The notes beneath the pieces were generated by a model, which saw only the letters and a list, made by a program, of their open reading frames with translations, was not told where the DNA came from and searched no databases. Source: Geomobilimonas luticola (GTDB lineage: Bacteria > Desulfobacterota > Desulfuromonadia > Geobacterales > Geobacteraceae). From it: a stretch of 64,000 bases of DNA. Made by a program: the position numbers and the translations under genes. Positions 1 to 9,035 of the stretch are shown here, piece after piece. How positions within the stretch are numbered: the stretch's first letter is position 1; every line of letters begins with the position of its first letter. The stretch spans positions 744,001-808,000 of the forward strand of contig NZ_JAHCVK010000001.1 of NCBI RefSeq assembly GCF_018476905.1, given 5' to 3'.

Positions 1-1
1 C

Positions 2-1024
2 CGGCACGACGAGCGGCAGGCGGTGGTGACGGTCCTGACTGCCCACCTCGACGAACCGACCGGCTACGGCCGGGTGGTCAAGCGGGAGGGGGGGCGGATT
101 CTCCGCATCGTGGAAGAAAAGGACGCCTCCCAGGAGGAGCGGAGCATCCGGGAGATCAATTCGGGCATCTACTGCGTGAACGGCGACTTTCTCTTCGAGG
201 CGGTTGCCTCCCTTTCCAACGACAACGCCCAGGGGGAATACTACCTGACCGATATCATCAGGATGGCCGCTGACCGTGGCCTCCATTGCTATTCCCTGCC
301 GGTGGACGACCCGGCGGATGTGATGGGGGTGAACGACCGGGTGCAGCTGGCCGCGGCCGGCAAGATCCTCCAGTCGCGGATTAACGAGGCGCTCATGCTG
401 GAAGGGGTGACCATCGTCGATCCGGCCGCCACCTATATCGAGCCGGGGGTCCGGGTCGGCCGGGATACGACCATACATCCCGGTGCCCAGATCGGCGGCG
501 CCACGGAGATCGGGAGCGGCTGCACCATCGAGTCGAACGCCGTGCTCCGGGGGTGCCGACTCGGCAACGGCGTCCATGTCAAGGCGGGCTCGGTCATGAC
601 CGACGCTCTCCTCCACGACGGGGTGGCGGTCGGCCCCATGGCCCATCTCCGCCCCGGCACCGAGCTCATGGCCCACGTCAAGATCGGCAACTTCGTGGAG
701 ACCAAGAAGATCGTCATGGGGGAAGGCTCCAAGGCCTCCCACCTCACCTATCTCGGGGACGCCACCATCGGGAGCAACGTCAACGTCGGCTGCGGGACCA
801 TCACCTGCAACTACGACGGGGTGAACAAGCACCGGACGGTGATCGGGGACGACGTCTTCGTCGGGAGCGACGTCCAGTTCGTGGCGCCGGTCACCATCGG
901 CCGCAATTCCCTCATCGCCGCCGGCACCACCGTGACCCGGGACGTCCCCCCCGACTCCCTGGCCATCGCCCGGGCGCCGCAGGTCAACAAAGAAGGATGG
1001 AAACTAAAAAAACGGGACCCGTGA
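2..1024 (+). CDS. glmU: Bifunctional GlmU, 5' end cut off by the window
   Basis: GlmU makes UDP-N-acetylglucosamine: the C-terminal domain acetylates glucosamine-1-phosphate with acetyl-CoA and the N-terminal domain transfers UMP from UTP. The reading frame is open from base 2, so about 115 N-terminal residues, including the nucleotide-binding motif, lie outside the window (the family is about 450-460 aa). The visible part holds the end of the uridylyltransferase domain ([16 protein letters not shown]) and then the left-handed beta-helix hexapeptide repeats, with the acetyltransferase signatures [24 protein letters not shown] and KHRTVIGD. The last codons run into a GC-rich direct repeat that also fills the gap before glmS, 73 bp downstream, which supplies this pathway with glucosamine-6-phosphate. 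Confidence 0.96.
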   Translation, partial: RHDERQAVVTVLTAHLDEPTGYGRVVKREGGRILRIVEEKDASQEERSIREINSGIYCVNGDFLFEAVASLSNDNAQGEYYLTDIIRMAADRGLHCYSLPVDDPADVMGVNDRVQLAAAGKILQSRINEALMLEGVTIVDPAATYIEPGVRVGRDTTIHPGAQIGGATEIGSGCTIESNAVLRGCRLGNGVHVKAGSVMTDALLHDGVAVGPMAHLRPGTELMAHVKIGNFVETKKIVMGEGSKASHLTYLGDATIGSNVNVGCGTITCNYDGVNKHRTVIGDDVFVGSDVQFVAPVTIGRNSLIAAGTTVTRDVPPDSLAIARAPQVNKEGWKLKKRDP

Positions 1025-1083
1025 CCGGGAACCGGGAACTGGTAAGAAGCCTTTACCGGTCCCGGATCACCGGTCCCGGATCA
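1013..1083. repeat. GC-rich word repeat at the glmU-glmS junction
   Basis: The glmU stop codon lies inside a run built from the word GACCGGGAACCGGG (1013-1042). It is followed by its complement as a perfect tandem 14-bp repeat, CCGGTCCCGGATCA at 1056-1069 and again at 1070-1083. The two halves are partly complementary and could fold. It is one of several unrelated word repeats at gene junctions in this window. Confidence 0.75.
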
Positions 1084-1097
1084 CGACGGAGTTTATT

Positions 1098-2927
1098 ATG
1101 TGCGGAATCGTCGGCTATATAGGGGAGCAGGAAGCGGCCCCCATCATACTGGATGGTCTGAAAAAGCTTGAGTACCGGGGGTACGACTCGGCGGGGATAA
1201 GTGTACTCACCGCCGGCCGGGCCGATACCCGGCGCAGCGAGGGAAAGCTTGTCAACCTGGAGCGGCTGGTGATGGCGAAACCCCTGGCCGGTTCCATCGG
1301 TATCGGCCATACCCGCTGGGCCACCCACGGCCGCCCCTCCGAGGTCAACGCCCATCCCCACCAGGCCGGTTCCGTCATCGTCGTCCACAACGGCATCATC
1401 GAGAACTATCTGCAGCTGAAGGAGATGCTCAAGGGGCTCGGCCATGACTTCCTGAGCGAGACCGATACCGAGGTGATCTCCCACCTCATCGAAGAACGCC
1501 TGAAGGAGAGCGGCGACTTCGAAACGGCTGCCCGCCGGGCCCTCCAGGAACTCAGGGGTGCCTACGCGGTCTGCATCCTCTGCGAAAAGGAGCCGGAGAC
1601 ACTCATCGCGGCCAAGCAGGGCTCCCCCATGGTGGTCGGCCTCGGGGAGGGCGAGTTCTTCGTCGCCTCGGACATCCCGGCCATCCTTGCCCACACCCGG
1701 GAGATGATCTTCATGGAGGACGGCGAAATGGCCCTCTTCCGCGACGGCATCCCGGCCTTTTCCTCCGTGGCTGGAGAACCGCTCGTCAAGAAGCCGCGTC
1801 ACATCGACTGGTCCCCCCTCATGGCGGAGAAAGGGGGCTACAAGCACTTCATGCTCAAGGAGATCTTCGAGCAGCCCCGGGCGGTGCAGGATACCATAAC
1901 AGGCCGGCTCCTCGGGGAAGAGGGGGACGTGCTGCTGGAGGAGATGAAGCTTTCCGCCGCCGAACTGAAGGAGGTCGCCAGGGTCTGCATCGTCGCCTGC
2001 GGCACCTCGTGGCATTCGGCCCTGGTCGGCAAATTCATGATTGAGGAGCACTGCCGCATCCCCGTGGAAGTGGATATCGCTTCGGAATTCCGCTACCGCA
2101 AGCCGGTCGTCGACGGGAAGACCCTCCTTCTCGTCATCTCCCAGTCGGGGGAGACCGCCGATACCCTGGCGGCACTCCGGGAGGCCAGGAACCTGGGGGC
2201 GAAGACCGCCGCCATCTGCAACGTGGTCGATTCCTCCATCGCCCGCGAGGCCCACGGCGTCCTCTATACCCACGCCGGGCCGGAGATCGGCGTGGCATCG
2301 ACCAAGGCGTTCGTCACCCAGCTCGTCGCCCTCTACCTGTTCACCATAAAATTCGGGCGTTCCATCGGCCGGATCGACAAGGCCAAGGGGCAGTCGATGA
2401 TCGACTCGCTAGTCAAGGTTCCCGGCCTGCTGGAAAAATCGCTGGAACTGAACCCGGAGGTGGAAAAGGTCGCCAAGCGCTACATGAACGCCCGGGATTT
2501 CCTCTATCTTGGTCGGGGCAACAACTATCCCATCGCCCTGGAAGGGGCGCTCAAACTCAAGGAGATTTCCTACATCCATGCCGAGGGATACCCCGCCGGG
2601 GAGATGAAGCACGGACCCATCGCCCTCATCGACGAGGAGATGCCGGTGGTGATCCTGGTTCCGAAGAACAGCACCTACGAAAAGGTGGCCTCCAACATGG
2701 AGGAGGTCATCGCCCGGGGGGGGCGGGTGATCGCCATCTGCTCCCAGGATGACGTGGAGATCAGGGCGAAGGCCGAAGAGGTCCTGGAAGTCCCCTCTGC
2801 CGGCGAGGACCTGACCCCCATCCTCCTGTCGGTTCCGCTCCAGCTCCTGGCCTACCACGTGGCCGTCCTCAAGGGGACCGACGTGGATCAGCCGCGCAAC
2901 CTGGCTAAATCGGTTACCGTGGAGTAA
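1098..2927 (+). CDS. glmS: Glutamine--fructose-6-phosphate aminotransferase (isomerizing)
   Basis: GlmS converts fructose-6-phosphate and glutamine to glucosamine-6-phosphate, the first step of amino-sugar synthesis, in the cytoplasm. The 609-aa product is full length. It starts MCGIVGYIG, so Cys2 becomes the N-terminal nucleophile of the glutaminase domain once Met is removed (residues 1-220, with GHTRWATHG and HNGIIENY). Two SIS sugar-isomerase domains follow ([48 protein letters not shown] shown in part), and the C-terminus is [12 protein letters not shown]. It follows glmU on the same strand and is closed by a strong terminator. I see no glmS ribozyme in the short leader. Confidence 0.98.
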   Translation: MCGIVGYIGEQEAAPIILDGLKKLEYRGYDSAGISVLTAGRADTRRSEGKLVNLERLVMAKPLAGSIGIGHTRWATHGRPSEVNAHPHQAGSVIVVHNGIIENYLQLKEMLKGLGHDFLSETDTEVISHLIEERLKESGDFETAARRALQELRGAYAVCILCEKEPETLIAAKQGSPMVVGLGEGEFFVASDIPAILAHTREMIFMEDGEMALFRDGIPAFSSVAGEPLVKKPRHIDWSPLMAEKGGYKHFMLKEIFEQPRAVQDTITGRLLGEEGDVLLEEMKLSAAELKEVARVCIVACGTSWHSALVGKFMIEEHCRIPVEVDIASEFRYRKPVVDGKTLLLVISQSGETADTLAALREARNLGAKTAAICNVVDSSIAREAHGVLYTHAGPEIGVASTKAFVTQLVALYLFTIKFGRSIGRIDKAKGQSMIDSLVKVPGLLEKSLELNPEVEKVAKRYMNARDFLYLGRGNNYPIALEGALKLKEISYIHAEGYPAGEMKHGPIALIDEEMPVVILVPKNSTYEKVASNMEEVIARGGRVIAICSQDDVEIRAKAEEVLEVPSAGEDLTPILLSVPLQLLAYHVAVLKGTDVDQPRNLAKSVTVE

Positions 2928-2980
2928 GTTCGTAGGACGTATAGAGGGAATTGTAGGTCGAAAATAAAGTTGGAAACTGA

Positions 2981-3018
2981 AATGGCTGCCAGATCGCTGG
3001 CAGCCATTCCTGTTTCTG
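2981..3018 (+). terminator. Intrinsic terminator of glmS
   Basis: AATGGCTGCCAG (2981-2992) pairs perfectly over 12 bp with 2997-3008 around the loop ATCG. A weak T-rich tail follows (CCTGTTTCTG). It lies 54 bp after the glmS stop codon. Confidence 0.8.
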
Positions 3019-3103
3019 TACAGTTGTCTACTTCGCAGCGGACATCAGACGGAGTTTCGTGATGTCCCGTAGCGGCGGAGCACCGAATTCTCCTTTTCCG
3101 CTG

Positions 3104-3763
3104 CTATGCCGCTACGCTCTCCGCCCCGGCCAGCCGCCGACCCAGTTCAAAGGCGCGTTGGCACTCCAGGGGCAACGCCTCCGTACGGCGTTTAGCTTTG
3201 TGAATCGGATCGAAGCTTTCGATCATCACCTTCGAGTAATCATCCACCTGGCAGGTGTCAAAAGCGCACAGCGACTCGGCAGGGCCAAGGAGCAGCTGCG
3301 CATAGCGCTCATTGGTGTTGAAGATCTGTTCGTATCCGTATTCCCTGCTCAATTTTTCCGGGACATTCATAGTGTAGATGAAACCGGTCTTGATCTGCTT
3401 CGAGAGCAGGGTGCCATACGGTACCGTATAGGTAAGGTATTGAAACAGCAGTCGTTCGAGAAAGCTGCGCGTCTCGCCGGTGACCGTGCCGAAGTAGATC
3501 GGTGAACCGATGACGAGGGCATCGGCGGCGGCGATCTTTTCCAGCACCGGCGCCAGGTCGTCGCGTAGGACGCATTTCCCGTAGCTTTTACCCCCGCGGG
3601 TCTTGCAGGCGAAGCAGCTTATACACCCCTTAAAGTCCAGATCGTAAAGATGAACCAGTTCCGTAGTGGCCCCTTGTGCAGCGGCGCCCTCCAGCGCCTT
3701 GGCCACCAACGTAGCCGTGTTCCATTGTTTCCGCGGACTGCCATTGATTCCGATGACGTTCAT
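3104..3763 (-). CDS. NADPH-dependent FMN reductase / iron-sulfur flavoprotein-like
   Basis: A 219-aa flavodoxin-fold protein of the NADPH-dependent FMN reductase superfamily. It begins MNVIGINGSPRKQ, a phosphate-binding loop for FMN, and has GSPIYFGTVTG further in. Near residue 46 is a cysteine cluster, CISCFACKTRGG...GKC (CX2CX2CX10C), resembling the compact motif of iron-sulfur flavoproteins, so it may carry a 4Fe-4S cluster as well as FMN. The start is placed at 3763 because AAAGGAG sits 8 nt upstream; an upstream in-frame Met has no such site. It is transcribed toward glmS. The upstream LysR gene on the same strand, 233 bp away, could regulate it. Substrate unknown. Confidence 0.82.
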   Translation of the reverse strand: MNVIGINGSPRKQWNTATLVAKALEGAAAQGATTELVHLYDLDFKGCISCFACKTRGGKSYGKCVLRDDLAPVLEKIAAADALVIGSPIYFGTVTGETRSFLERLLFQYLTYTVPYGTLLSKQIKTGFIYTMNVPEKLSREYGYEQIFNTNERYAQLLLGPAESLCAFDTCQVDDYSKVMIESFDPIHKAKRRTEALPLECQRAFELGRRLAGAESVAA

Positions 3764-3996
3764 GTGTGTTGCTCCTTTCGTGACGGTTGACACGTCCCCT
3801 TATTGATTACCTTATTCACATCCCCGCCACTGCGACCTCTCGCCTGCTTTGTCCTCTCGGGGAACGACTCGCACAAAAAGGATTCCCCAACGCACAATCA
3901 GGCAATAATGCAACAGGATCAGTCTATCAGATTTAGCGCTTTCTGGAGTACCGTAAAATAAATCTGAGAAGTGCCACCAAAATAGAACTTCTGTGA

Positions 3997-4911
3997 TCAG
4001 GGCAACGGAAACGTACCCGCTGCCTGGGTGAGCAGGTAATATTCGTCCAGTTCCTGGATGAGAAAGTCGACAAAGGCACGGTTTGCCCGGGAAAGATACG
4101 AATTTTTCTTCCACGCAATGTGAAGATCCATGAAAAGTGGCGGATCACATGATAGGGCGGCTACTTCGGCATCACGTGCAACCACCATCTTGAGGAAAAA
4201 CGCCAGCCCCAGCTTCTCTTTGACCAGGCTCCGGATGAGGGAGAACAGGTTCGATTCCGCCACCACCGCCGGAGTAATCCCTTCCCTGGCACAGAGCTCG
4301 TCAATCAACTCGCGCAGGTGATATCCCTCCTTGTAGTGAATCAGCGGTTCTCCAAGCAGTTCTCGCAGTCCAACCTTTTTTCGCCCGGCAAAGGGATGCC
4401 CCGGGTACACGCAGGCAACGATCTCCTCCCGTAACAGGTGATGGGAGTCCAGCCCCTCCGGCACTTCTCCGGCGATAACGCCGATATCCAGCTCACCGGA
4501 CCCGATGCTGCGCTGGATGCTCCAGGCACTGTCTCCGGAGATGGAAATCCTGAGGCCCGGATGGCTCAGCTTGAATGAAGAGATTATCCTGGGGAAGAAA
4601 AAACTGCTCAGCATCGGGGTGAGACCAACCCGCACCTCTCCCTTGAGCAGACCACGGAGATCGGCAATCTCCCGTTTCGCGTTGCTGACCCCCTGCAGTA
4701 TGGCATGGGCATGGAGCAAGAGCGCTTCACCTTCGGCAGTTAGAGAAATCTGTCTGCCCCTTCGGTTGAACAGCAGCACATTCAACTCTTCCTCCAGCTT
4801 TTTGATGGCTATGCTGAGGGCCGGTTGCGCTATATGCAGTCGCTCCGCAGCCTTGGTAAAACTTTCGGATGCCGCCACACCCAGGAAGAATTTCAACTGT
4901 CGCACATCCAT
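3997..4911 (-). CDS. LysR-family transcriptional regulator
   Basis: A 304-aa LysR-type regulator. Residues 1-60 are the winged helix-turn-helix (MDVRQLKFFLGVAASESFTKAAERLHIAQPALS), followed by the linker helix and a periplasmic-binding-protein-like effector domain (GEVRVGLTPMLSSFFFPRI). It is divergent from the DndA-like cysteine desulfurase, with a 117-bp AT-rich gap. That is the classic LysR arrangement, which suggests control of the desulfurase cluster, its own gene, or both. The flavoprotein gene lies downstream on the same strand. The inducer cannot be read from sequence. Confidence 0.93.
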   Translation of the reverse strand: MDVRQLKFFLGVAASESFTKAAERLHIAQPALSIAIKKLEEELNVLLFNRRGRQISLTAEGEALLLHAHAILQGVSNAKREIADLRGLLKGEVRVGLTPMLSSFFFPRIISSFKLSHPGLRISISGDSAWSIQRSIGSGELDIGVIAGEVPEGLDSHHLLREEIVACVYPGHPFAGRKKVGLRELLGEPLIHYKEGYHLRELIDELCAREGITPAVVAESNLFSLIRSLVKEKLGLAFFLKMVVARDAEVAALSCDPPLFMDLHIAWKKNSYLSRANRAFVDFLIQELDEYYLLTQAAGTFPLP

Positions 4912-5028
4912 TGATTCGGCCCCCGCAATGTTATTCGAAATTTATATGACGTTGATAAAAACAATATATTTTTCTTATATACATGCAGTCCGTATACTTG
5001 GCAATGACTTCCGGTGAGAGGGGAATGT

Positions 5029-6162
5029 ATGGCTATCTATCTGGACTGCAATGCGACAGCGCCGGTGGAACCGTCGGTTGCATCGGTGGTGGTGCGGTTT
5101 CTGGAAAAGGATTACGGCAATGCTGCGAGCCCGATCCATGACTACGGCGTGTTTGCACTTGCAGCGGTGGAACATGCCCGGGGGCAGGTTGCCGAGGTGG
5201 TCAGTGCGCGCCGCGACGAAGTGGTTTTCACCAGCGGCGCCACGGAGAGCAACAACCTGGCGATACTCGGTCTTGCCGAGGCGGGAATCCGGAGTGGACG
5301 CCGCCATCTGATTACCACGGCCATCGAACACAAGGCGGTGCTCGAACCGTGTGACGAGATGGCCCGGCTGGGCTTCGAGGTGGAAATTCTGCCGGTACAG
5401 GAAGATGGCCGCTTCGATCCGCAGCGATTGGCGGAGGCGCTTCGTCCCGACACGCTTCTTGTTTCAACCATGCAGGTCAACAACGAGACCGGCGTACGCC
5501 AGCCGCTGACGGAGGTGGCGGCTATGTTGTCGAACCGTGACATCTGGTGGCATGTCGATGCCGCCCAGGGATTCGGCAAGGAGTTGGAGCAACTCCGGCA
5601 CCCGCGTATCGACCTCATCTCCATGAGCGGTCACAAGATATACGGCCCCAAGGGTGTCGGCGCCCTCATTGCCCGCAAGCAGAACCGTCAGTTTCCCCCG
5701 CTGCGCCCTCTCATGTTCGGCGGCGGGCAGGAACAGGGACTGCGTCCCGGCACTCTGCCCGTTCCTCTCATTGCCGGTCTCGGCGAGGCGGCAAAGCTTG
5801 CCGTGCGAAACAGCGGCGAGCGGATCGGGCACTGCCGGGCATTCCGCGAAAAGGCCCTGGCAGCGTTCTCGGCGCTTGGGGCGGAGCAGAACGGCGCTGA
5901 AGAGCATACGCTGCCCCATGTACTCAATATTTCGCTGCCGGGGATCAATTCGGAGAGGGCAATCAAAGCTCTCAAGAACACAATAGCCGTATCCAGCACC
6001 TCGGCATGCACTTCACACACCCGTACGCCAAGCCATGTCCTGACTGCAATGGGGCTGCCGTCCGAAAAGGTGGAACAATCGATTCGCCTGTCATGGTGCC
6101 ACATGACTCCGGAAGTGGACTGGCATGAAGTGGAATCTATTCTCCGTGCGCTGCGCGGATAA
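5029..6162 (+). CDS. Cysteine desulfurase, DndA/NifS type
   Basis: A 377-aa PLP enzyme that would take sulfur from L-cysteine to give alanine and an enzyme-bound persulfide. The N-terminus MAIYLDCNATAPVEP carries the Cys of the DCNAT motif typical of DndA rather than the DYxAT of IscS. Other family residues are visible: FTSGATESNN, His101 in the TAIEHKA motif, HVDAAQ, the PLP lysine Lys203 in SGHKIYGPKG, and the active-site Cys327 in SSTSACTS. The start at 5029 has AGAGGGG just upstream. No dndB, C, D or E follows; instead two small paralogous genes are coupled downstream (15 bp, then a 4-bp overlap). The sulfur acceptor is therefore unknown. It could be DNA, tRNA, a cofactor or a metal centre. 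Confidence 0.93.
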   Translation: MAIYLDCNATAPVEPSVASVVVRFLEKDYGNAASPIHDYGVFALAAVEHARGQVAEVVSARRDEVVFTSGATESNNLAILGLAEAGIRSGRRHLITTAIEHKAVLEPCDEMARLGFEVEILPVQEDGRFDPQRLAEALRPDTLLVSTMQVNNETGVRQPLTEVAAMLSNRDIWWHVDAAQGFGKELEQLRHPRIDLISMSGHKIYGPKGVGALIARKQNRQFPPLRPLMFGGGQEQGLRPGTLPVPLIAGLGEAAKLAVRNSGERIGHCRAFREKALAAFSALGAEQNGAEEHTLPHVLNISLPGINSERAIKALKNTIAVSSTSACTSHTRTPSHVLTAMGLPSEKVEQSIRLSWCHMTPEVDWHEVESILRALRG

Positions 6163-6177
6163 GGAAGGCGGTGCGAA

Positions 6178-6435
6178 ATGAACGATCTGTTCAGTGAACT
6201 GGAAGAGGCTGCCATTGAGCAGTATGACCACTCCGATCTGCCGAAATGGCTTGCCGATCCCGTACTCGTGGTGGCGAGAAACCCCGAGGCCTATCGGGGG
6301 AAGGAGTATCTGGTCGAGATACTCTTGGCCCAGGTCCGGGAGTACGACGTCTACGCCGAAGCGGGCTGCTGCAAATGGGCGTACGACCATGAAGATATCA
6401 AGCGGACACTGCGCTGGCTGGAGGAAGAGCGATGA
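6178..6435 (+). CDS. Small protein A of the desulfurase cluster (unknown)
   Basis: An 85-aa acidic, mostly helical protein of no family I recognise. It aligns with the next gene product over most of its length: LPxxLA near residue 21, then VxxYDxYxxxG, and a closing TLRWLEEE versus TVNRLEEV. It has a Cys pair (AGCCKWAYD, around residues 62-63) that its partner lacks. It begins 15 bp after the cysteine desulfurase stop and overlaps the next start by 4 bp, so translation is probably coupled. A role as sulfur acceptor or adaptor is a guess from position only. Confidence 0.8.
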   Translation: MNDLFSELEEAAIEQYDHSDLPKWLADPVLVVARNPEAYRGKEYLVEILLAQVREYDVYAEAGCCKWAYDHEDIKRTLRWLEEER

Positions 6436-6692
6436 CCGCATTCGAAAAACTGCGATCAGTTACGGTAACGGCCCAGAACGAACAGGAACTGCCGGATTTT
6501 CTGGCGGAGCGTATCTTCCGGATCATTGAAAACCGGGACAGATTCCATGCCAGGGAAGCCGAGATAGACGACCTGGCGGAAAAGGTGGCGAACTACGATA
6601 CCTACGGCCAGACCGGTTACCTCGGCATGGGGGTCAATAATGTCATCCTGGAAAAGACCGTGAATCGTCTGGAGGAAGTACTACGCTGTTGA
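6432..6692 (+). CDS. Small protein B of the desulfurase cluster (unknown, paralogue of A)
   Basis: An 86-aa protein that starts within the ATGA overlap with protein A. It shares A's framework (ELPDFLAERI, VANYDTYGQTGYLG, ILEKTVNRLEEV) but replaces the Cys pair with Tyr-Leu. It has one Cys as the last residue. The pair looks like an ancient duplication whose products could form a heterodimer. Nothing indicates a membrane segment or signal peptide. Function unknown. Confidence 0.8.
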   Translation: MTAFEKLRSVTVTAQNEQELPDFLAERIFRIIENRDRFHAREAEIDDLAEKVANYDTYGQTGYLGMGVNNVILEKTVNRLEEVLRC

Positions 6693-6844
6693 CTGCTGCG
6701 GATAACGTTATTTCCAGGCACCCGGCAGCGCTGCTACCGTGCGATATGAGGGGGAAGAATCCCGGGCATGGGAACACCGGTGAGCCGAACGAAGAGAATA
6801 TTGGGTTTGACAACGGAAAGAATTGATACAAAGATAAAGGCGAG

Positions 6845-7285
6845 ATGCTTTCTACCTCCAACCTTACTATTGAGTGGGTCAAGCCGGACATTGCCGCCGA
6901 ACGGTGGGAGTTTACCAGTCACCCCGACAAGCAGGGCTTCTACCTGCGCCACGACATTGGCTGGGACCAGATTGTGGCCGGTTTCGATGCCGGGCGGCTG
7001 GTGGCCTATCCCCGCGCCGAGATGGTCAACGGGGTGCCGGTAGGGCTCTCCTACAGCAGCTATGACGACTATGCCCGCTACCTGGCCAAAGCCAAACGGG
7101 GCTACCGCAGAAACTATTCCCTGATGGAGGAGTCGCTGCAGCGCCGCGGAACGCTGACACTTCCGGCGCCGATCATCCTGCAGTGCGGCGATGAAGCGCT
7201 GCTCTTCTCCGGCTACCGCCGACTCTGCCTGGCCTGGAACTACGGGATGGTCCCCTTCGTCTGGCTGCTGCCCGCAGGAAAATAA
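6845..7285 (+). CDS. ParB/sulfiredoxin-fold-like small protein (unknown)
   Basis: A 146-aa cytoplasmic protein. Its C-terminal third (LPAPIILQCGDEALLFSGYRRLCLAWNYGMVPFVWLLP) matches the pattern of ParB/sulfiredoxin-like domains: a hydrophobic strand, a G[YH]RR box, AxxxG, then VPFVW. The N-terminal part is rich in aromatic residues (GFYLRHDIGWDQ, SYSSYDDYARYLAKAKRGYRRNY). It lies 152 bp after protein B on the same strand and ends at a bidirectional terminator. The ATG is preceded by AAAGGCGAG. The fold assignment is tentative and no function is claimed. Confidence 0.7.
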   Translation: MLSTSNLTIEWVKPDIAAERWEFTSHPDKQGFYLRHDIGWDQIVAGFDAGRLVAYPRAEMVNGVPVGLSYSSYDDYARYLAKAKRGYRRNYSLMEESLQRRGTLTLPAPIILQCGDEALLFSGYRRLCLAWNYGMVPFVWLLPAGK

Positions 7286-7286
7286 A

Positions 7287-7328
7287 AAAAGGCTCCAGGC
7301 CATCGGCAGACAGTCTGGGGCCTTTTCT
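7287..7328. terminator. Bidirectional terminator between the convergent cluster and kinase gene
   Basis: AAAAGGCTCCAG (7287-7298) pairs with CTGGGGCCTTTT (7315-7326), with one G-T pair. T runs lie on both sides, so it can serve both converging genes. Confidence 0.8.
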
Positions 7329-7342
7329 TGTAACGCAGCGGA

Positions 7343-8902
7343 TCAAAGGGTGAAATAGAACGTCGCCCCTTCCCCCTTTGCCCCTTCCGCCCAGACCCGC
7401 CCCCCATGGCGCCGGATGATCCGTTCCACCGTGGCCAGGCCGATGCCGTGCCCTTCGTACTCTTCCGTGCCGGGCAGCCGCTGGAACGGCGCGAACAGGT
7501 TGTCCGCTTCGCTCATGTCGAAGCCGGCGCCGTTGTCGCGGACGAAATATGTCCGCTTCCCTTCGATTTCGGTAACGCCGAATTCGATGCGCGCCTCTTC
7601 CCGCTTGCCCGTATACTTCCAGGCGTTCCCCAGCAGGTTCTCCAGCACTACCCGCACGAGCTTCGCGTCGCCGTTCGCCACGACCCCGTCCGCGATGGTC
7701 AACTCCACCCGGTGATCGGGCTCCCGCTGGAGATATTCGTAGGCAATTCCCATCGCCAGCTCGCTCAGGTCGATCTCCTCCCGCGTTATCTCGCTCCGGG
7801 TCAGCCGGGAAAAATTCAGCAGGGTATCGATGAGCCGGTTCATTCTCATGGATTGGTCGTGGATCCCCTGGAGAAATCCCCGGCACTGTTCGTCGAGCCT
7901 GTCGGCACACAGCTCCTGCATGATCTGGCAGTAACCGTTTATGTTGGACAACGGGCGGCGGAGGTCGTGGGAGGCGGTGTAGTTGAAGGCCTCCAGCCCC
8001 TGGTTGGCGTCTTCCAGTTCGGCGGCCCGCGCGGCGAGGTGGGTGTTGAGCTCTTCGATCTTCTCTTCCGCCCGTTTATGATCGGTTATGTCGATACCAA
8101 CCCCGATGAGGTAGGTTTTCCCGTCCGCGGTCATGGGGGAGCCGGTGCAGTAGAAGGGGACTTTTTTCCCCTGCCGGTCGAGGAGCAGCAGTTCGGCGTC
8201 GGCATCCCGGTGCATCGTGAAGACTTCCCGGAGCTTCGAGTCGAGCAGCGCATGATGCTCTTCCGCTACGACTGCAGCCGGGTCCAGGGCTGCCATCTCG
8301 TCATCCGACCGTCCGGAAAATTCGGCGAATCTCCGGTTCCAGCGGGCCATCCGTCTCTGCTCGTCAAACACGTAAAAGATGCCGGGCATGCTGTTGATGA
8401 CCGTGTCGACAAAGTCCTTCTCCCGGTGCAGCGCCGCTTCCGACCGTCTGCTCTCCGTAAGGTCCTTGGTGAGTGCGAGGAGGCACTTTTCACCCCCCAA
8501 CTCGATGACCTCCGCCGATACCAGCCCTTCGATGGTCGAGCCCGCCTTGTCCCTGAAACGGACCTCGATGTCGCGAACGCGTTCGTGGTTCTCCAGTGCC
8601 TCGACCATCCTGGCCCGGTCGGTCGGGTCTTCCCAGATGCCGAGTTCCCTGGTGGTGCGACCGATAACTTCCTCGCGCCGGTATTTGAACGTCCTTTCGA
8701 ACGCCCCATTGACCTCGATATATCTGCCGTCTACCAGGCTGCTGATGGTAAGGAGGCTAGGGGTCGCCTCGAAGGCTTTGGCGAATTTGCGCTCCGATTG
8801 CCGGAAGGTCTCTTCGCTGGTGCGCAGACGTGCCTCACAGGCCTCCAGTTCCTTGGTCCGCTGTTCCAGCAGTGCCTTCATGTCGTCGGAGCTTTCAGGC
8901 AT
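7343..8902 (-). CDS. PAS-domain sensor histidine kinase
   Basis: A 519-aa soluble sensor kinase. An N-terminal coiled coil (LLEQRTKELEACEARL) is followed by two PAS domains (FAKAFEATPSLLTISS..., then VINSMPGIFYVFDEQ...). Next come the phospho-accepting His box (ASHDLRRPLSNINGY, around residue 300) and an HATPase domain (ENLLGNAWKYTG, VRDNGAGFD, GHGIGLATVERIIRRHGG). It has no TM segment and no receiver. The start is set at 8902, where AAGGGAG lies 8 nt upstream; a longer open frame runs back into tonB but lacks a ribosome site. It follows tonB by 133 bp on the same strand, so it could be co-transcribed with the metal-uptake genes. No partner regulator is adjacent. Confidence 0.9.
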   Translation of the reverse strand: MPESSDDMKALLEQRTKELEACEARLRTSEETFRQSERKFAKAFEATPSLLTISSLVDGRYIEVNGAFERTFKYRREEVIGRTTRELGIWEDPTDRARMVEALENHERVRDIEVRFRDKAGSTIEGLVSAEVIELGGEKCLLALTKDLTESRRSEAALHREKDFVDTVINSMPGIFYVFDEQRRMARWNRRFAEFSGRSDDEMAALDPAAVVAEEHHALLDSKLREVFTMHRDADAELLLLDRQGKKVPFYCTGSPMTADGKTYLIGVGIDITDHKRAEEKIEELNTHLAARAAELEDANQGLEAFNYTASHDLRRPLSNINGYCQIMQELCADRLDEQCRGFLQGIHDQSMRMNRLIDTLLNFSRLTRSEITREEIDLSELAMGIAYEYLQREPDHRVELTIADGVVANGDAKLVRVVLENLLGNAWKYTGKREEARIEFGVTEIEGKRTYFVRDNGAGFDMSEADNLFAPFQRLPGTEEYEGHGIGLATVERIIRRHGGRVWAEGAKGEGATFYFTL

Positions 8903-9035
8903 GGAGTGGTCTCCCTTTCCGGCATCGGTGTGTCGATGACGTGGCTGGCTGAACATAGCACAGGTTGCACAGGCTGACAACCGGTTGGAGAAGAGTGGGG
9001 AGGCTGAGTGCTGCGGTGTGTGCGGCACATTCCCC

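Noticed and set aside
1025-1097. glmS ribozyme in the leader
   Set aside because: The gap is only 73 bp and is filled by the GACCGGG repeat; no ribozyme core can fit.
1053-2273. 406-codon frame antisense to glmS
   Set aside because: Shadow frame in a GC-rich gene; no recognisable motif and glmS is unambiguous.
6693-6844. Riboswitch or extra small gene before the ParB-like protein
   Set aside because: No known aptamer core and no ORF with a ribosome site; only a possible TTGACA box is visible.
7406-8977. Long open frame (523 codons) antisense to the PAS kinase
   Set aside because: It mirrors the kinase codons, has no ribosome site and reads as low-complexity, GC-driven sequence.
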